A stretch of DNA of 64,000 nt, taken from positions 34,560,484-34,624,483 of the forward strand of contig OX393554.1 of the NCBI GenBank assembly GCA_947650365.1. The letters are read 5' to 3'. The stretch's first letter is position 1. Every line of letters starts with the position of its first letter. The stretch is from Chamaelirium japonicum. Taxonomy: Eukaryota; Streptophyta; Magnoliopsida; Liliales; Melanthiaceae. Made by a program: the position numbers and the translations under genes. Below are positions 1 through 13,863 of the stretch, in pieces. The notes beneath the pieces are model-generated. The model was not told the origin of the DNA and made no database searches. It saw only the letters and a list, made by a program, of their open reading frames with translations.

Positions 1-597
1 TTTGAATGTTCACATATATGAATTGTGGCATAAATATTTTTGTAGGGGCCTTTTTTCAGTCTTCATTAATGTAAGTGATCCTTGATCCAAAACCAAAATT
101 GATTTATCAAGAACATCCTTGACTTGCGGCAGATGACATCACAACTGGACCATCATTACCTTAGATTTCTCGTCAGGTGGCTCGAAAGTATCCTTGTGAA
201 AGTATGTGTATCAATGAAGAAGAGTTGAAGAAGATTGATCTGACCATCCATGTCCAATACCTTTAATCTCTTGTCGAACCGAGATCTCTCCAAACAGAGG
301 GGACTAATGCTAAAGAATTGATGGTGCATTGAGGAACACCAAATTGCTACCCATAGTTCAAAATTTCTAGAAATTTCTCAAAATATTTATATTTTTATAC
401 CATGCCCTCGAAACGAAATTAGGGGGCATAAATATTCGAAATAAAACTGGGGTATTTTTCCAAAGCTTTTCAATTTTTTTAAAATTTAGGTCAAAAGTTG
501 AAAATGTCCGTAAATTCTAAACCCTAAAATAGACCCTCTAAGTTTTTTTTATTTGACTTCTTTGATGTCATTGTTAATGTATATACCGGGTCGGGTT
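1..597. other. Upstream flank, no gene recognised
   Basis: AT-rich intergenic or intronic DNA. I see no open frame that resembles a known protein, and no exon of the MATE gene that begins further right. The 5' half of that gene must lie to the left of the window unless it was missed here. Confidence 0.4.
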
Positions 598-715
598 CTA
601 TGTTGATGAGGTGAACAGCGGTCAAGACAGCTTCAGCCCAGTAGGAATGTGGAACAGAAGCAGACAGAAGTAGAGCTCGTGTTGTCTCGAGGACATGGCG
701 ATGTTTGCTACAAAA
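598..715 (-). mobile_element. Ty1/Copia integrase relic (fossil fragment)
   Basis: Read on the minus strand, this short stretch resembles the end of a Copia integrase core, the segment with ERKHRHLLETARAL-like and FWGEAVLTA-like motifs; I can see 'LETTRALLLSAS' and 'YWAEAVLTAVHLIN'. Neither flank continues the protein. It is an isolated, broken and probably old fragment, and no LTR could be paired with it. Confidence 0.55.
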
Positions 716-906
716 AATTGTTTCAAGGCATTAGATTTATCATCTATCACCAATTTGGGGACGTTAAATAAATGAAAATGCTTCGTGTCCTTCACTCGAT
801 AAAATAAAAATATTCTTCTTCAAAACATTAAAGAACGATAGATCTTAATTATTTTGCTATTAATTTATTTGTAGTTGGTTACTTGTTAACATGACAATAT
901 AATAAC

Positions 907-2001
907 AAATCTGCAAGGTACAAAATCTCGACATATTTCGCGAAATATCGCGAAATATTTCGGTTTTCTCAAACCTCGGCACGAAATTCGTATTGTGATA
1001 TCGAACGAAATAGGAATCACGATAATATCGCGATATTTCGTGGATATTTCGGGACATTTCGGAAAATTTCGAGACATTTCGGGAAATTTCGGGATTTTAA
1101 CACCGAAATGTTGGGACTGACTGGTTATGAAAGGGGACTGGGGGTTTCGTTTTCAGCAGCTTATTTACATATAATAACATTTAAGTAAATGTCGTCTTAC
1201 TTAATTTTTATTTTCTCCATTTACTTTAAGTTATTATATGTAAATAAGCAAATACCCCCCCATTTGATTTCAATAAAAATATCAAAAAAATCAAAAACCA
1301 AGTGAATCAAAAAGTAGGTTTTCAGTTTTAGTAGGAGAAAACAGTTTTTTCGGTTTTTCATAAAATTTGTATGTTGAGAAAAGTGGTTAAATCAACTCAT
1401 TTTTAGCTCAAAAAATTCCACAAGATGTAGAACTACAAGTACATCTAGAAAACCATGGTCCGTCAAAGAAAATTTTGAATGTATAAAAACTTTTCTTTAT
1501 AAAAACTCATTTTTTCAGACTTAGTAAAAAAACAGTGTTTTGCATTTCAGCATAATTTTTGCACGATTTCAAACACAACTTTCTTGTTTTAAGTTCATTT
1601 TCAAAATCGTTTGAAGCATTAATTTAACAATCAACTAATCTTTATTTTGGAAATATTTTTCTCCACAAAAAAGATTAAAAAATATTTTAAAAACATAGAT
1701 CAAAACAGGACCAAACAAGACTGCACAAGACTCACAGACTCAAATACTAAATACATGCTTTGTGATGCTCTACACCCGTAGATAGGGTATAAATATTATC
1801 TGAGTGTTCTAAAACGTGTATCTATACTTAGTTTATGACTATCCAGAGTTTCATTCAAAAATTCCATTAAAAAATCAATATTTCCACCATTTCCATCAAA
1901 TCACAATATTTCCACACTGTCGAAATATTTCCACGAAATATTTCCATTTTCCAGGAGGTCGAAATATTGACCGAAATGGAAATTTCGAACCTTGCAAATC
2001 T
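907..2001. mobile_element. Element with inverted ends and a 6-bp target duplication, about 1.08 kb
   Basis: The left end (from 913) starts GCAAGGTACAAAATCTCG. The right end (to 1995), read in reverse complement, starts GCAAGGTTCGAAATTTCC. The ends are thus imperfect inverted repeats. They are flanked by the identical hexamer AAATCT at 907-912 and 1996-2001. Both ends are rich in short motifs of the CGAAATATTTCG type. No transposase was seen, so this looks like a non-autonomous DNA element of unassigned superfamily. A nested hairpin lies inside at 1159-1249. Confidence 0.5.
1159..1249. repeat. Hairpin (inverted repeat) nested in the 1.08-kb element
   Basis: The arm at 1159-1191 (GCTTATTTACATATAATAAC...) is nearly the perfect reverse complement of 1218-1249 (...GTTATTATATGTAAATAAGC). 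The arms are about 32 bp with a loop of about 26 bp. It may be a tiny MITE or the remains of one. Confidence 0.6.
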
Positions 2002-2489
2002 GTAACCTTATTTCGGGATTAATAACTGAATTTAGAGCATCTATCTTTCAAACATTTATTTCCTCATAAAAAAATAAAAAACTTTCGAACATTTAGATGG
2101 TTTGGAAAAAAACCAGAAAATTCAATCTTAGTGTCGATGAAATCATTTGGTACCTTATTGGTTTTGAGTTTCAACCCCCAGCTTCTTAATCCTGATCCTG
2201 CAGGAATAGATTCCCCCAGAAGCTTGTTTGGAAGCAGTGCACGAAGCTGATTCTCGTAGAAACTAGAATCAATATTGTATGGAAAAACCTGATTCCCGCA
2301 GAAGCGCTAAGAGGACCTTCCAGCTTTTTCTTTTGGATTATGCAGGAATCTGGTCGGTGCAAAGTCAAATCTAACTGGCCCTTAAATTTTGGAGATGTTG
2401 TAGATCTTAAAACTTTATGTATTTGTGCAATTTGGTAACGTTCCTAACTACTAGATTGTGTAGAACTGTTATTAACTGTTCCAAAGTGT

Positions 2490-2680
2490 GTATCTACACT
2501 TTCGTACAAAACTAATCATGATGAAAAGTTTTGTATGGAATTGATCAGAATGGTCATTTTTGTATGAAATTGATCAGGATGGCTATATTGGTACGAAATT
2601 GATCTGAATTGTCAGTTTCACACGAAATTAATCAGAATGTCCACTTTCGTACAAAACTAATCCCAATTGATTACATACTT
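2490..2680. repeat. 29-bp minisatellite, six units
   Basis: The motif GTAYRAAAYTRATCAG recurs at 2504, 2533, 2562, 2591, 2620 and 2649, exactly 29 bp apart each time. Units have diverged in sequence but keep the spacing, so there have been no indels between them. It lies just upstream of the first visible MATE exon, within that intron. Confidence 0.75.
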
Positions 2681-2843
2681 CATCAAATGATGTGCTTTTT
2701 CAAAAAAACACTTGTAGTATGTCCAAACAAACTCCTAAGTATTGTTGTTGCTGTTTAATAGATTAATATGTTCATGACATTCTTTCCATTGAGTTATTAC
2801 GTATGGACTGGTATGGTAATCTCGTTATTACTTTTTTTACCAG

Positions 2844-2981
2844 GTTGTTGCAGCGTTTATGATGGTGGAAAGTCTAAACAAGACGGGTTTTATGGCTTTC
2901 TCTTTATCCATTCCATCACCCTTAGAACTTCTACAGATTTTTGAGATTGCTGCGCCAGTTTTTATCACAATGACATCAAAG
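2844..2981 (+). CDS. DTX46: MATE exon (first visible)
   Basis: The acceptor is TTTACCAG at 2843 and the donor AAG/GTTATT after 2981. It encodes 46 residues beginning [16 protein letters not shown] and ending [10 protein letters not shown], which covers the loop and start of the second six-helix bundle. Read-through past 2981 does not match the family, while a splice to 3072 does. Confidence 0.85.
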
Positions 2982-5900
2982 GTTATTTTTTGCAGTTCTC
3001 AGGTTTATAATGTTTATTCATCCATATTGTTTGTTCTGTTTTCCTTTGTAGCTTAGATATATCATCTTCAGGTGGCCTTTTATTCGCTGCTTACATATTT
3101 TGCAACATCTATGGGAACAATAACCATTGCCGCACATCAGGTTTTTTTTAATTACTTTCGCATTCTGGAAACTGGAATTATTTTTTTTATGATTTGTTAG
3201 AAACACGTCAGGGATTTCTTTACGTACTTTATTATGTAACTATAGGTTATGATTAATGTCTACTGCATGTGTACTGTGTGGGGAGAACCCCTCTCGCAAA
3301 CTTCGCAATCATTTATGCCAGAGTTGATTCACGGAGTTAATCGCAGCTTGATGAAGGTCTGGATTTCTTATGCTTCATTCATTGTCTCACTTAATTGTTT
3401 ACCATTGTTTTTTGTTCAGTATTTGTCATGTAAAACTCACAAAGTCCTAGATGATTCGAACATATAGGTGTATGTTCTTCTTTAACAGATGTAACTTTCA
3501 AATAGTGGTTGTAATTTTGTTTGATAGTTTCCAACATGATTCCTTATTTGAAGGTGGGTGTTGTAATGAGAAACATGTTGACAGTTCCCTTGTCAAAATC
3601 TGCTTGTACTTTCCCTAAGAAATTCCTTATTAGGTAAATTCATAAATCTAGAAATGTGTGTGTGTGTGTGCGGGGGGGAGAGAGAATTGAATAATCACTC
3701 CATTAGGCAATCAAGGTGGATCATACACCAAGAGTTTGCTAAGGAGGTAGTGAAATTGCCAAGTATTGTGTGTAAAGAAGTCTGCAAACTGCTATGTAGA
3801 AGACACATGGGGAAGCGAGAGGATGTCATCCAAGTAGTGATGCCATACGAAGTGTCAATGCTTCGGGCGCTAGTGGAACACTGGATTGCTAGCAATTTGA
3901 ATAGAACTCTGGTTGTAACAGTAGAGGGGACTCGACGAGGTCAGCTGAACAACCATGTCACTGAGTAGATGAAGCAATCAAACGATCTTAGAAGCAGTTT
4001 GCGCCATAGCACGATACCCGACCTTAGTGCTGGAGTAAGAAACAATATCCTACTTCTTGCTCTGCCAAGAGATGAGCAAGTCACCCAAGAAAAAGGATGT
4101 CACGAAACTTAGAAGAAAGTACTTCCGACCACTGTATGAAAGAAAAACCTTGATCACTTTCCTGAATTGAGGTGGACCATACTAGTGAAGTTATGATAAA
4201 CCTGATAGACATCTGACCTACGACGCAAGAGGGTCACCCATGTAAATTGAGAGAAGTCGTCAATGAAGCTAACATAATAACGAAGGCCAGATATGGACAT
4301 GACGGGAGATAGTGCCCATATAGCAGAATAAACAATAACAAAATGAGAAGTAGACATAGCCTCATTAGAAGGAAAAGGATTCGAGTACTTAACTAACATA
4401 CAACTGTGCATGGAGGAGTAAAAGTGATGTAGTTTGATCTGGGCTATGATTTATCTTTAATTGCTTTAATTAGTATGTGTTTATTATTACGATCCCATCA
4501 CCTATCTTCGGGTCAAGATTGGACGGTCAGATATTCTTGTTACAACTATTGGCTTATTTGCTAGCTTATAGTGCAGGGATATCACACCCAACTAGATCAA
4601 CTGGCTAGCTCGTTATATTTTAAGTGATTTAATATGAGTGTGCCATGCAAGATCAAAGAAGGCATCATATGATACATCCAACGGTGGATCAAAGTAAGCC
4701 ATTAAAACCAATGAAAAGTGAATTAATACAGGTGCGCATATCAATTTATATAAAAATACATGGGGGCGTATTTGTAAGTCGTTGGGGTGCCCTTAGCAAG
4801 CCCAAATACTAGCCGTTGCCACCCTCCCCCCCTCTTTTCTTTTGTCGTGAAAGAATCTCAAACGGTATTTCTTTGCCAAGAAAAGATCGTACAGTCTTAG
4901 TCCCATGCGTCCTCTCTCCCCTCTGCGTGTGGAAACGAGGAAAGTCCTCTTGCATGCGTATCCCCTTTTCTTTCTTCTTTCTTTTGCCCTTCCTATTTTG
5001 GGTTGTCATATGCTTATATAAAAACGATTCAAAACCTTAATTGTTGAATTGAATAAAAGACCTTGGATGATGATAGATTTCTCTTCGTAAGATTTTGAAG
5101 ATGTGTTCATCTTGTTCCCTTTGATCCTTCGTGGAAATCTTCTGCCTCTTATCTGCTTCTTTTGAATCGCCTTCTTCCCCTCACTACTTCATCCTTGCAC
5201 TTCGATATCTTGATTGGTTATCATCGTTTTCCTCTGCAACCTTTTTATGGTCATATTATCTTCCTCCAATCATTCATCGCATATTAAAGGCTTGGCTCGA
5301 TCATCACTGGTAGTCATCAGCTGTTTTCTTTTATCTTTGCATGTTTCTTTTATCACTGAATTTTTATCGTGCAAAATTGTTTTGTTGTTTAATCAAATGC
5401 CGTGTTCTTTATCTGTCTTATTATAATCATGCTAGTATAGACTAAATTGTTATTTTCGTTAAGAAAATCTGATTTGGGTTAGTTCTTGATGTTGAATTTT
5501 ATATTTCAAAGTCCTAAATAGCCTGAAAAATCTTTTATTTTTACTTGCCTTTCATGCTTCGCAACCCGGTTCGCATTAAAAAGAGATCACAAAGTTTTTT
5601 TTTTGAGAAATCCCTCTCAGTGAATGAGGGGGGGTTCGGCCTAGACCCCTACCAGTATATTAAAAAGAACGAGTGAATACAGAGGCTGGTACCAAAAAGA
5701 AAAAGAAACTCAGAAAATATTACAGATAATGGTATCTAACTTCTCTAACTCCTTGCCCTGAAGAGCTATCTTCCATTGATCCAATCTGCTTTTAATAAGC
5801 TTCAGAACTGTTTCTCTGCTCGCTACCTTCTTCCTGAAAATTCTGTTATTTCTCTCTTTCCATATACTCCAACACACCGCCATGACTAGAAAATCCCAGC

Positions 5901-8900
5901 TCTTGCGTATATGACCTTTGATCCTTTTTGTTCGCTAGACTGTCCACAAAGAGAAAAGCGTTCCAAGGCTACCTCTGGTTTTGAGACCACACTGTAAATG
6001 ATTCCAGATCCCTTACGAAAAAGGACAGTGGAGAAAGAGATGATTAACATCTTCGTTGCCATGGCCACAAAGTACACAAGAAGTGTCAGTAATGTTGCTA
6101 TTCTGGCTTTTCTGTAGATTAATTCTGGTCAAAAGCTTCTTTTTAGTCACTAACCACATGGATATACGAATTATTAAGGGAACTTTTGTCTTCCACAACG
6201 GAGTGGTTACTAGGCATATAGTACCTCCAGTGTTGATGAAATTGTAAAAGGATTTCGTGGTAAATTTACCTGTAGACGACCAATGCCAACTTGACTCATC
6301 TTCGGTATCATTGACTAAAATGTGTTGCAGAATACCCATAAGTTCTCTCACTTGGAATTGCAGATGAAATGATATTGTTCTCCGGAATCGGAGGTTCTAA
6401 ACTGTAGTATTGTTCTGGAGATTGCATTGTGAACGGACTGTGCACTTCTTGTTCCAGGCTAGCTCATAAAGATCCGGGTTCCAGTTGTTCAAAGATCCTT
6501 CTACTAGCCATCTTTCTTCCCAGAAGCTTGTCGATTTACCGTTCCTGACTATCAAATTAGTGCCGCATTTATAGATGGAACCAATTTTCTGTACTCCATT
6601 CTAAAAAGTAGAGATTTTCCCTGAGATCCGGCTTCTTGCCTTTAGAGGTTTGAAATGTTTGAAGTATTTGCCTTGAATTATAGCACTTCAGTTGTCCCCT
6701 TGGTCATGTTGAACTCTCCACCACCATTTACCTAAGAGAGCTTTGTTATGATCCGCTAAGTCAATGATACCCAGACCACCCTCTTTCTTGAATTTACAAA
6801 CTGTACCCCATTTAGTCAGGTGATAAGTCTTCGAATTGGAGTCTGCACCTTTCCAAAGAAAGTTGCTACGAATAGAATCAATCTTTTTATTCACCCACTT
6901 CGGCATGAGATAAAAAGAAAGGTGGTAAGAAGGGATAAGAGTTAGCATTGCATTGATGAGAGTTAGACGGCCTCCTAAGGAAAGGTTCTTACCTTTCCAT
7001 CTTGCTAGTTTTGTCTCCATTCTTTCAATAATCCGAAACCAGTCGTCTTTCTTCATTATCTTATTGCTCAATGGAAGGCCGAGATATTTCATAGGCAGAG
7101 AATCAACTTTACAGTTAAGAATGTTTGCTAGTGACCTTTCTAAATCATTATCAGCGCTAATATAATAAAGAGATGTTTTAGAAAAGTTAACCTTCATACC
7201 TGAGACCAGTTCCAGCGAATATAGTAAAGAGATCACAAAGTGTCCAGACTGTTTATACTCCAAAGTCGTGTTGAAAGTGGATGCCCCAGCCCCAGGTGGC
7301 GATGCCAAAGATTTGCAGTAGAAAGAGCAACAAGACATGAAGCAGTAGAGGGCAAGGGAATATGAAGATGCTCAATATTGTACAAGGCTACACGCCACCA
7401 CTTTGTCTAGGCTGTCTAGCCCAACTTGACATCCAGTGCGAGGGTCTTGCACCACCCCAGAAGACACTTAGATGGTACCGGTATAACCGGGATCAACTAA
7501 TTTACTAACTAAAACCAATATTACCGACACACAAGGAGCATGAAGCACATCAAGAAGTGAAAGGAGGCCACTAGGGTCAAAGGAGGTGATGATATAATGA
7601 AAGCAAGTGGCGACCAAAGGAGAACCATGGGTAGTGCAAAGCTTGAACTGAGGAACCACATGAGTACAGCTAGTGAGAACACCAATGTCGTAGATCAGGT
7701 GATGAGTAGCTCCAGAGTCAAGGTTCCAGTGGTGCTGGAGGAACTTAGATGGCACTGAGTAGCAGAAGACAAACTGGCACAAGATCTCATAGTGGTCGCC
7801 GTAATTGAAAGTCAGGAGACTAACGATGCTAACAATAGTAGTTGTTGATCCTGATATATAAAAATCATAACGGTCTCAAGCTGTAGCAAGCCGATACTGT
7901 AGAACTCCTAGTATTGCACTATTATAGAAATCGAAGCCTCACCTAGCCGCATCGGTGAATTGATCACTGCGAGCAAACTGAGCAGCGGCAAATGTCGTGG
8001 TTGGCGTGGACACAACCAAATCGAAGGCCTCGAAGATATAGAGGCAGGGAAAGGAAAATTTGGACTGCTTCAGCACCGAGCATAATTAAGAATAGATTAC
8101 AGAGTATGCATCGAAATGGAGAGATGTGGTGTGATCTGTATTTCCAAACAGAGTGTAGAGGATGGACATGCAACCAGTATGGAGAGCTGAGGTTGATATC
8201 AGAGTAGCTCGCAGGAGGGCCTTGAGTCACAAGGTGAGGGAACGCATGACTGGGGATGGGAAATACCCTTTAGATCACGGCAGAAAGAAAAGAGCAACTT
8301 CGATTATTCTATCTAAAGCACCAGGAATGAAGAAAAGAACAACTTCGACTGTTCTTTGTTATATGCTTTGTTCGGAGGTTACTCGCAGTTGGACTAGGAG
8401 TTCAAGTGTACCACAATACGTTGCCAGATTGGGTTCATACCTAGACCGAGAGAGAACATAATTGTCTAGTTAAGTGAAGGTTTAGTGACCATTGGATTAA
8501 TCCAAAGATTCAGATCAATATTCTATTTAAGTTAGGGTTTAGGGTTTGTAGCAGTCCTGATCACAAGTGCTGGAATTTGCCGCCCTTCTAGTCCCCGATC
8601 ACAAGCGTTGGAGCTTGCCGCCCTTCTAGTTTCGCCCTTATAGTCTCGATCACAAGCGATGGATTAAGTGCCCCTTTTTCCGCCCTTCTTTACTTTGTTC
8701 GACCCGATCACAAGCGCTAAGGATCGGATGTCGCTCACAAGAGAGCGCTAGAGGAGCCGTCGCTTTAGCCACCCTTCTGCGAGGTCTTCGGTGGGGGGAT
8801 CTTTCGATACCTCTGCAGGGTCTTTCGATCATGATCATCGAGAAGAGAATAGTTGGTACTACCTGATTACCAGGAAGAGACCAGATTTTTTCTACAAGAT

Positions 8901-11753
8901 CTGGAGGAGGATAATAACAGTCCATTGATCATGATCACTAACAACGATTAGAGGCAGAGCAAAGCAAATCAAAACAGATCAAGGCATATTAAAGCAAAAG
9001 AGGCAAAGCATAGATGTCAATGACGTTGATCTCATCCACCACTTCGTAGCTAATCCCAGCGGTGGATGATGAGGCAGACCACTAAGAAGAGAGCAAATCC
9101 GAGACACTGGAGACAAAGACGAATCAACCAACTGAAGCCATAGTCCCAATCCCTTCTCCTCTAATACTATGATAACTCTAGAAAGAGAGAGAGAGATTAA
9201 GAGAATAGAATAATCACTCAATGAGGGCAATGACTCTATACCCAAGGTGAACTCCCAATAAATAGACTAACTAATCTATACAAGTAGTCTAAGTATATAG
9301 TATAGTATATACACTCTAATGCTTCATTCAATGAGGGCAATGACTCTATATGAATGTAGTAGAGATGGGGTAGCCCAAGGTGAGCACCCTAATGAATAGA
9401 TTAACTAATCTATACAAGTAGGCTAAGTATATACACTCTAACGCTAACTAATGAAGCCACCAACACTCGGTGTTAATGTTTTATTTTTCATGTTATTTTA
9501 TTCTTAGAGGAATATGTCAGCATAATAATTGTTCCACACCATTTACTGATGTTTGCTTGATTAATTATCCATTGATTTGGAATAGTTATTTTAGAGACCA
9601 TGCACTCAAACAAGTTAGCCTCTTGCAAGTGGTTTAGCAAATAAACTTTTATCATGGACATGTACTAGTATGTATTCGTCCCCAATTAGCTATCTTCTTG
9701 TCTAGTGGATTGGAAATATCTTAGTTATGCACATGAATTATGCATAAGCATTTATTTTTGGGGATATCCTGGGGGAAAATTTTATGCATACTCTAAAACT
9801 ACTTCACATACCATGTTTCCTCCTAAAAATCGATTACCACCTCATACCCCCCACCCCTTTTAACCAAAACCCCAAAGTACCCCCTCATGCTTCCTTCCTC
9901 CCCTTCCACACTACCGGAGCCGCCACTACTTACCCTCCTCCTTCCCCATCATCGCCGGAGCCCCGCCTGCGCTGGTTGAACCCGCCGTCGAAGTCACATC
10001 CTCTCTCCTCCATCTTCCCCATCACCACCGAAGCCCTAACCCACCCTAGAGCTGCCGGAGACGGAGCCCGGGGATGCTTGCCGGTTCGTGCACCGAACGG
10101 GAGGATGCTCGTCGGATATGGAGCCTGCTTCCCCACATCCTCTCTCCTCCCTCGTTCATCTTCTTAACCACCACTGAAGTCCTAACCCAACCTAGAGCCA
10201 CCGGAGATGGAGCCTAGGGATGCTCGCCGATAGATGCAGCGAGCTAAGGCGTTACGAGATGGGGTTAGAGATTGTGTATGAAGAGGGGTATACTTGTCAT
10301 CAGAATGGTTTTGAGTAGTCGGAGGAGGGGCGGAAGGGAATAAAAACGAAAATGGGGTATATGAAGTAGTTTTGGGGTATGAATAAAATCACCCTTTCCC
10401 AGGATTGCAATTCCGCCACATTTGGGAGATGCTTTTATCCATTGTGGAAATTATTAAACATGTATTCATTTTTCTTGAATCCATTTGTGACATCTTCTCT
10501 ACCTAATCAAGCCCGAGTTGGTTCAGGATTGGATGCATCACTATTAATGAGAAGTTTTGCACAAGTGTTGGATACTTCTTTGAAGAAATTCTAGTGCTTC
10601 TGTACTATTTAAGAATTGTTTCCTTACATATTGCTTGTAAGGTTCATTCTCCATTATGATTCCCTCATATATTGAAATGTCTTGAGTTTCTTTGAATTAA
10701 TGTTATGATTGAGTTTCTAAAAGATTGGTAGCTTCTGAGTCTCAATTCTATTTTTCAAATATCATCCTTCAATATTTCTAGCACACATCACTTCATGTTT
10801 TGAGATTTGAACAAATATAGGTTAAATGTGCACAGCCTTTTTTTACTTGATAAAATATTACTCTTGGATAGTATGTTGTAGTTATGTTTCACTTTCCCTA
10901 TAATATACTGAAATGCTAACATCTTGAACTAGGCACGGACGTTGTTGAAGTCGCTTGTTGTAATTGGAGCTATAAGTGGATTGGCATTGGGAACAATTGG
11001 AACATTTGTTCCCTGGCTCTTTCCTTACCTTTTTACAGCAGACCGCATGGTCATTGGCGAGGTTGGTTGTATTTTCATTAGCTATTCTTCTGTTTGTTGT
11101 AGTGAATTAAATCCAGCATCTAATTTGAAGGCTCATTTTTTACTATCGATATAAGTTAGAAAATCCTACTGTTAACAGATGCTGATATTTTAGATAATAT
11201 CTACATCAATCAAGAAATGTAGTTGGGAAATGCCTAGTTGTCTTTTCTAGTTTATGATGCTATTCTCCACTTGGTTTAATTCATTTACTAAAAAATGTGA
11301 TTACTAGTAGAACAGTGTCAACTAGGTCAACCACACCAGATTGCTTTTCTTACTGGAGTTGTATTTTTTACTGGAGTTGTATTTTGTAGATGGTTGATCA
11401 TTGATTAACAACTTAGTTCCAAATCCTCATACTAGGGTTAGTGGGTATTATATCCGTGAATACTATGCTTAGAAGAATCATTCTGCTAAATAGTAACATC
11501 TCCTACATGTGAAGGTGTAATTCTTGGGATGTTAGAACTTGGAACACAGTGTTCTGGGGCCACAGTAATAAAGATATACATTTCGTCATAATTTAGTGGA
11601 GATGTTGAAAAAGCTTTTCTTTCCTTCATTAATCATAATTGATAGAACTGAGAGATGGCTAGGGCTTGTAGAGAATGAATAATGTCTCATTAGGGGACTA
11701 AGCCCAATATATATACAACAGTCTATACATGTATCCCGACCCATCTATACATG

Positions 11754-11788
<35 letters not shown>

Positions 11789-13832
11789 TTACTTAGTTAT
11801 TGTGGTATTTTAATAATTTTAATTTAACATTTATTATACTTTGTTGTTTTTTTTAATGAATGATTGGATTGTTCAATTTTTGGAAGTTTGATCAAAAATT
11901 TTCACGAAAACATATCCACTTTTACTTGAAATGTTTAATTGTCTATTAGATCCACATGGTTCTCTATGTACGGATATGTTGAGAAGTATTTATTTCATAG
12001 TTTGCATGCACAAATTTTATGTTTACAGTCAATTAATTGTAGGCAACAAAACTCTCGATATACCTATTTCTTGTTCAGTTAGATCAAGCTTGTATGTGAA
12101 AATATATCCAATATGTCTTCATAAATTGCACCATTCTTAAAATAGCTGTCCATCACTCTATTGATCAACATGGTTCTTAAAATACTGAACAGCTATCATA
12201 GTCAGCTTTTCAGAGCCATCAATATTACACGATATTTTGCATGCATAATCAATGCAAAAAGAATTTCTTTTGGACAGTTCGCATGTATATATACTTTGAC
12301 TGTGCCACCTTCAACTGATTGATCTGAAATTTGATTATCAACATAATGTCATTCAGGTCATTCTTTGTTTCTTTATCCGTGGAGATAAATAATTCCTGTA
12401 ACTGCTTTGGTATCTAGTAATGTTGAACCCTCAGTGCTCGTCTGCGTTTATGTTCTCAAAATGGTCAATTGGTTGTTGTTGCAGGGTTACCTGAGCAATG
12501 CGTTTATATGATATCCTAGATTTATTTACATATCAGTTATCACTCTTACCTAATGTTTACTCTACAGATGCACAAAGTGTTGCTTCCATATTTTATCGGA
12601 TTGGTGGTGACACCTTCAACACATAGCCTAGAAGGAACATTGTTGGTATTCTCCTAAATTTGTGTTGGCTAAACTCTTCAATCTGTCTTACTAGAAAATG
12701 TTATTTTAGTTGTATGAATTATGAAATGTCTGTCAATCATGTCATAGTTTCCATGAAATGTAGATATTAAGACAAATATGACAATTTACAGTGTAAAGAT
12801 AATACTTCGCAATCACTTTATTATCAGAATGGATTATTTTACAGCAAATTAGGTATAGGTCCTCAACTATTTTGCAATATTACCTGCAGGACACCATAAT
12901 TTGCTATATTAGCTATGGTCCATACAAGTATACATTTGTCTTCAGAAAGTGTATATATTCGTCGGGAGCGACTTGAGCTATATTTCAAAATTAATGTGTC
13001 CTGCAACTAAAAGTCATCTCTCAAAAAGGACTTGTGTCAAACTTCCCCATTATTTTACCTACATAGGCACAATATATTGTAGGACCATTTACAAGAAAGT
13101 GCTTCTTACAAGTTTCATACTATGTTGTATGACTAGTTTTAGTGGCAAAAGTCGAATTAGGGGGGGAGAAAGGTTATGAACTAGAGGGACCATCCTACCC
13201 CATGACAGGATAAGTAAAGGCGGAGAGATATGAACTAGTAATGTTGATCTAGCTCCACACATTCAAAGGACTTTCAGGAGTATGATTTCTAATAACCATT
13301 CTTTAGGCTAAGTCAGTACACAAGGAAGGGAAGTTCACGCGATCATAGACCACATCATATGTGTTTGTAATGTACGAGAGTCTACAGTAACAAACTGTTG
13401 CAACCATGACAAATGACTACCATAATAATTATTAAGTTAACCTAACAATGCCTGCATAAGTCATACCAATTGGATTTGGCCTAATGCTGGAACCTTTCAT
13501 CTGAAGAAGATTTAGCTACCTGGCACCATATCATATAAAGCAATCCCCAATTCTTGGATGGCACTATAGACAAAACTCACTATCTGTCCATGTAAATATA
13601 GCTACATATCACAATAGATTGCTATTTTAAAGGTCTTCACCGTATCCACATATACTCAGCATTCATTTGCATTTGATTATGCAAAATCTTAAATTTTGTG
13701 TATTTTGCTTCTATGTGCAGGCTGGCAGGGAACTTAGGTATTTAAGCATATCAATGAGTGTGTGCCTTTCCTTAGGTGGCCTCTTACTGGTGGTATGACA
13801 TTCTACATAATCACACCATTTTACTCTGTGGA

Positions 13833-13863
<31 letters not shown>

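Larger units (their letters stand above)
3660..9465 (-). mobile_element. Ty1/Copia LTR retrotransposon fossil, broken, with nested insertions
   Basis: On the minus strand, in element order, the recognisable parts are an LTR-like end (about 9178-9465), a leader/gag region (about 7800-9177), a protease-like part (7468-7790), a GAG-pre-integrase part (about 7250-7440), an integrase part (about 4150-4430) and an RNase H-like end (about 3690-4130). The reverse transcriptase is absent. A LINE and a probable solo LTR are inserted between the GAG-pre-integrase and integrase parts. Many breaks are present, at least ten in my estimate. The remnant is old, and older than the LINE it carries. Confidence 0.7.

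Noticed and set aside
2982-3055. Read-through of the first visible exon past 2981
   Set aside because: The added residues do not match MATE proteins, whereas splicing to 3072 restores the family sequence exactly.
4816-5040. Overlapping frames on both strands near 4.8-5.0 kb
   Set aside because: They lie within the LTR-like block 4435-5588, have no domain and are probably chance.
9784-10167. 127-codon plus-strand frame inside the 640-bp element
   Set aside because: Proline- and serine-rich with no recognisable domain. It depends on the GC-rich interior of a MITE-like element.
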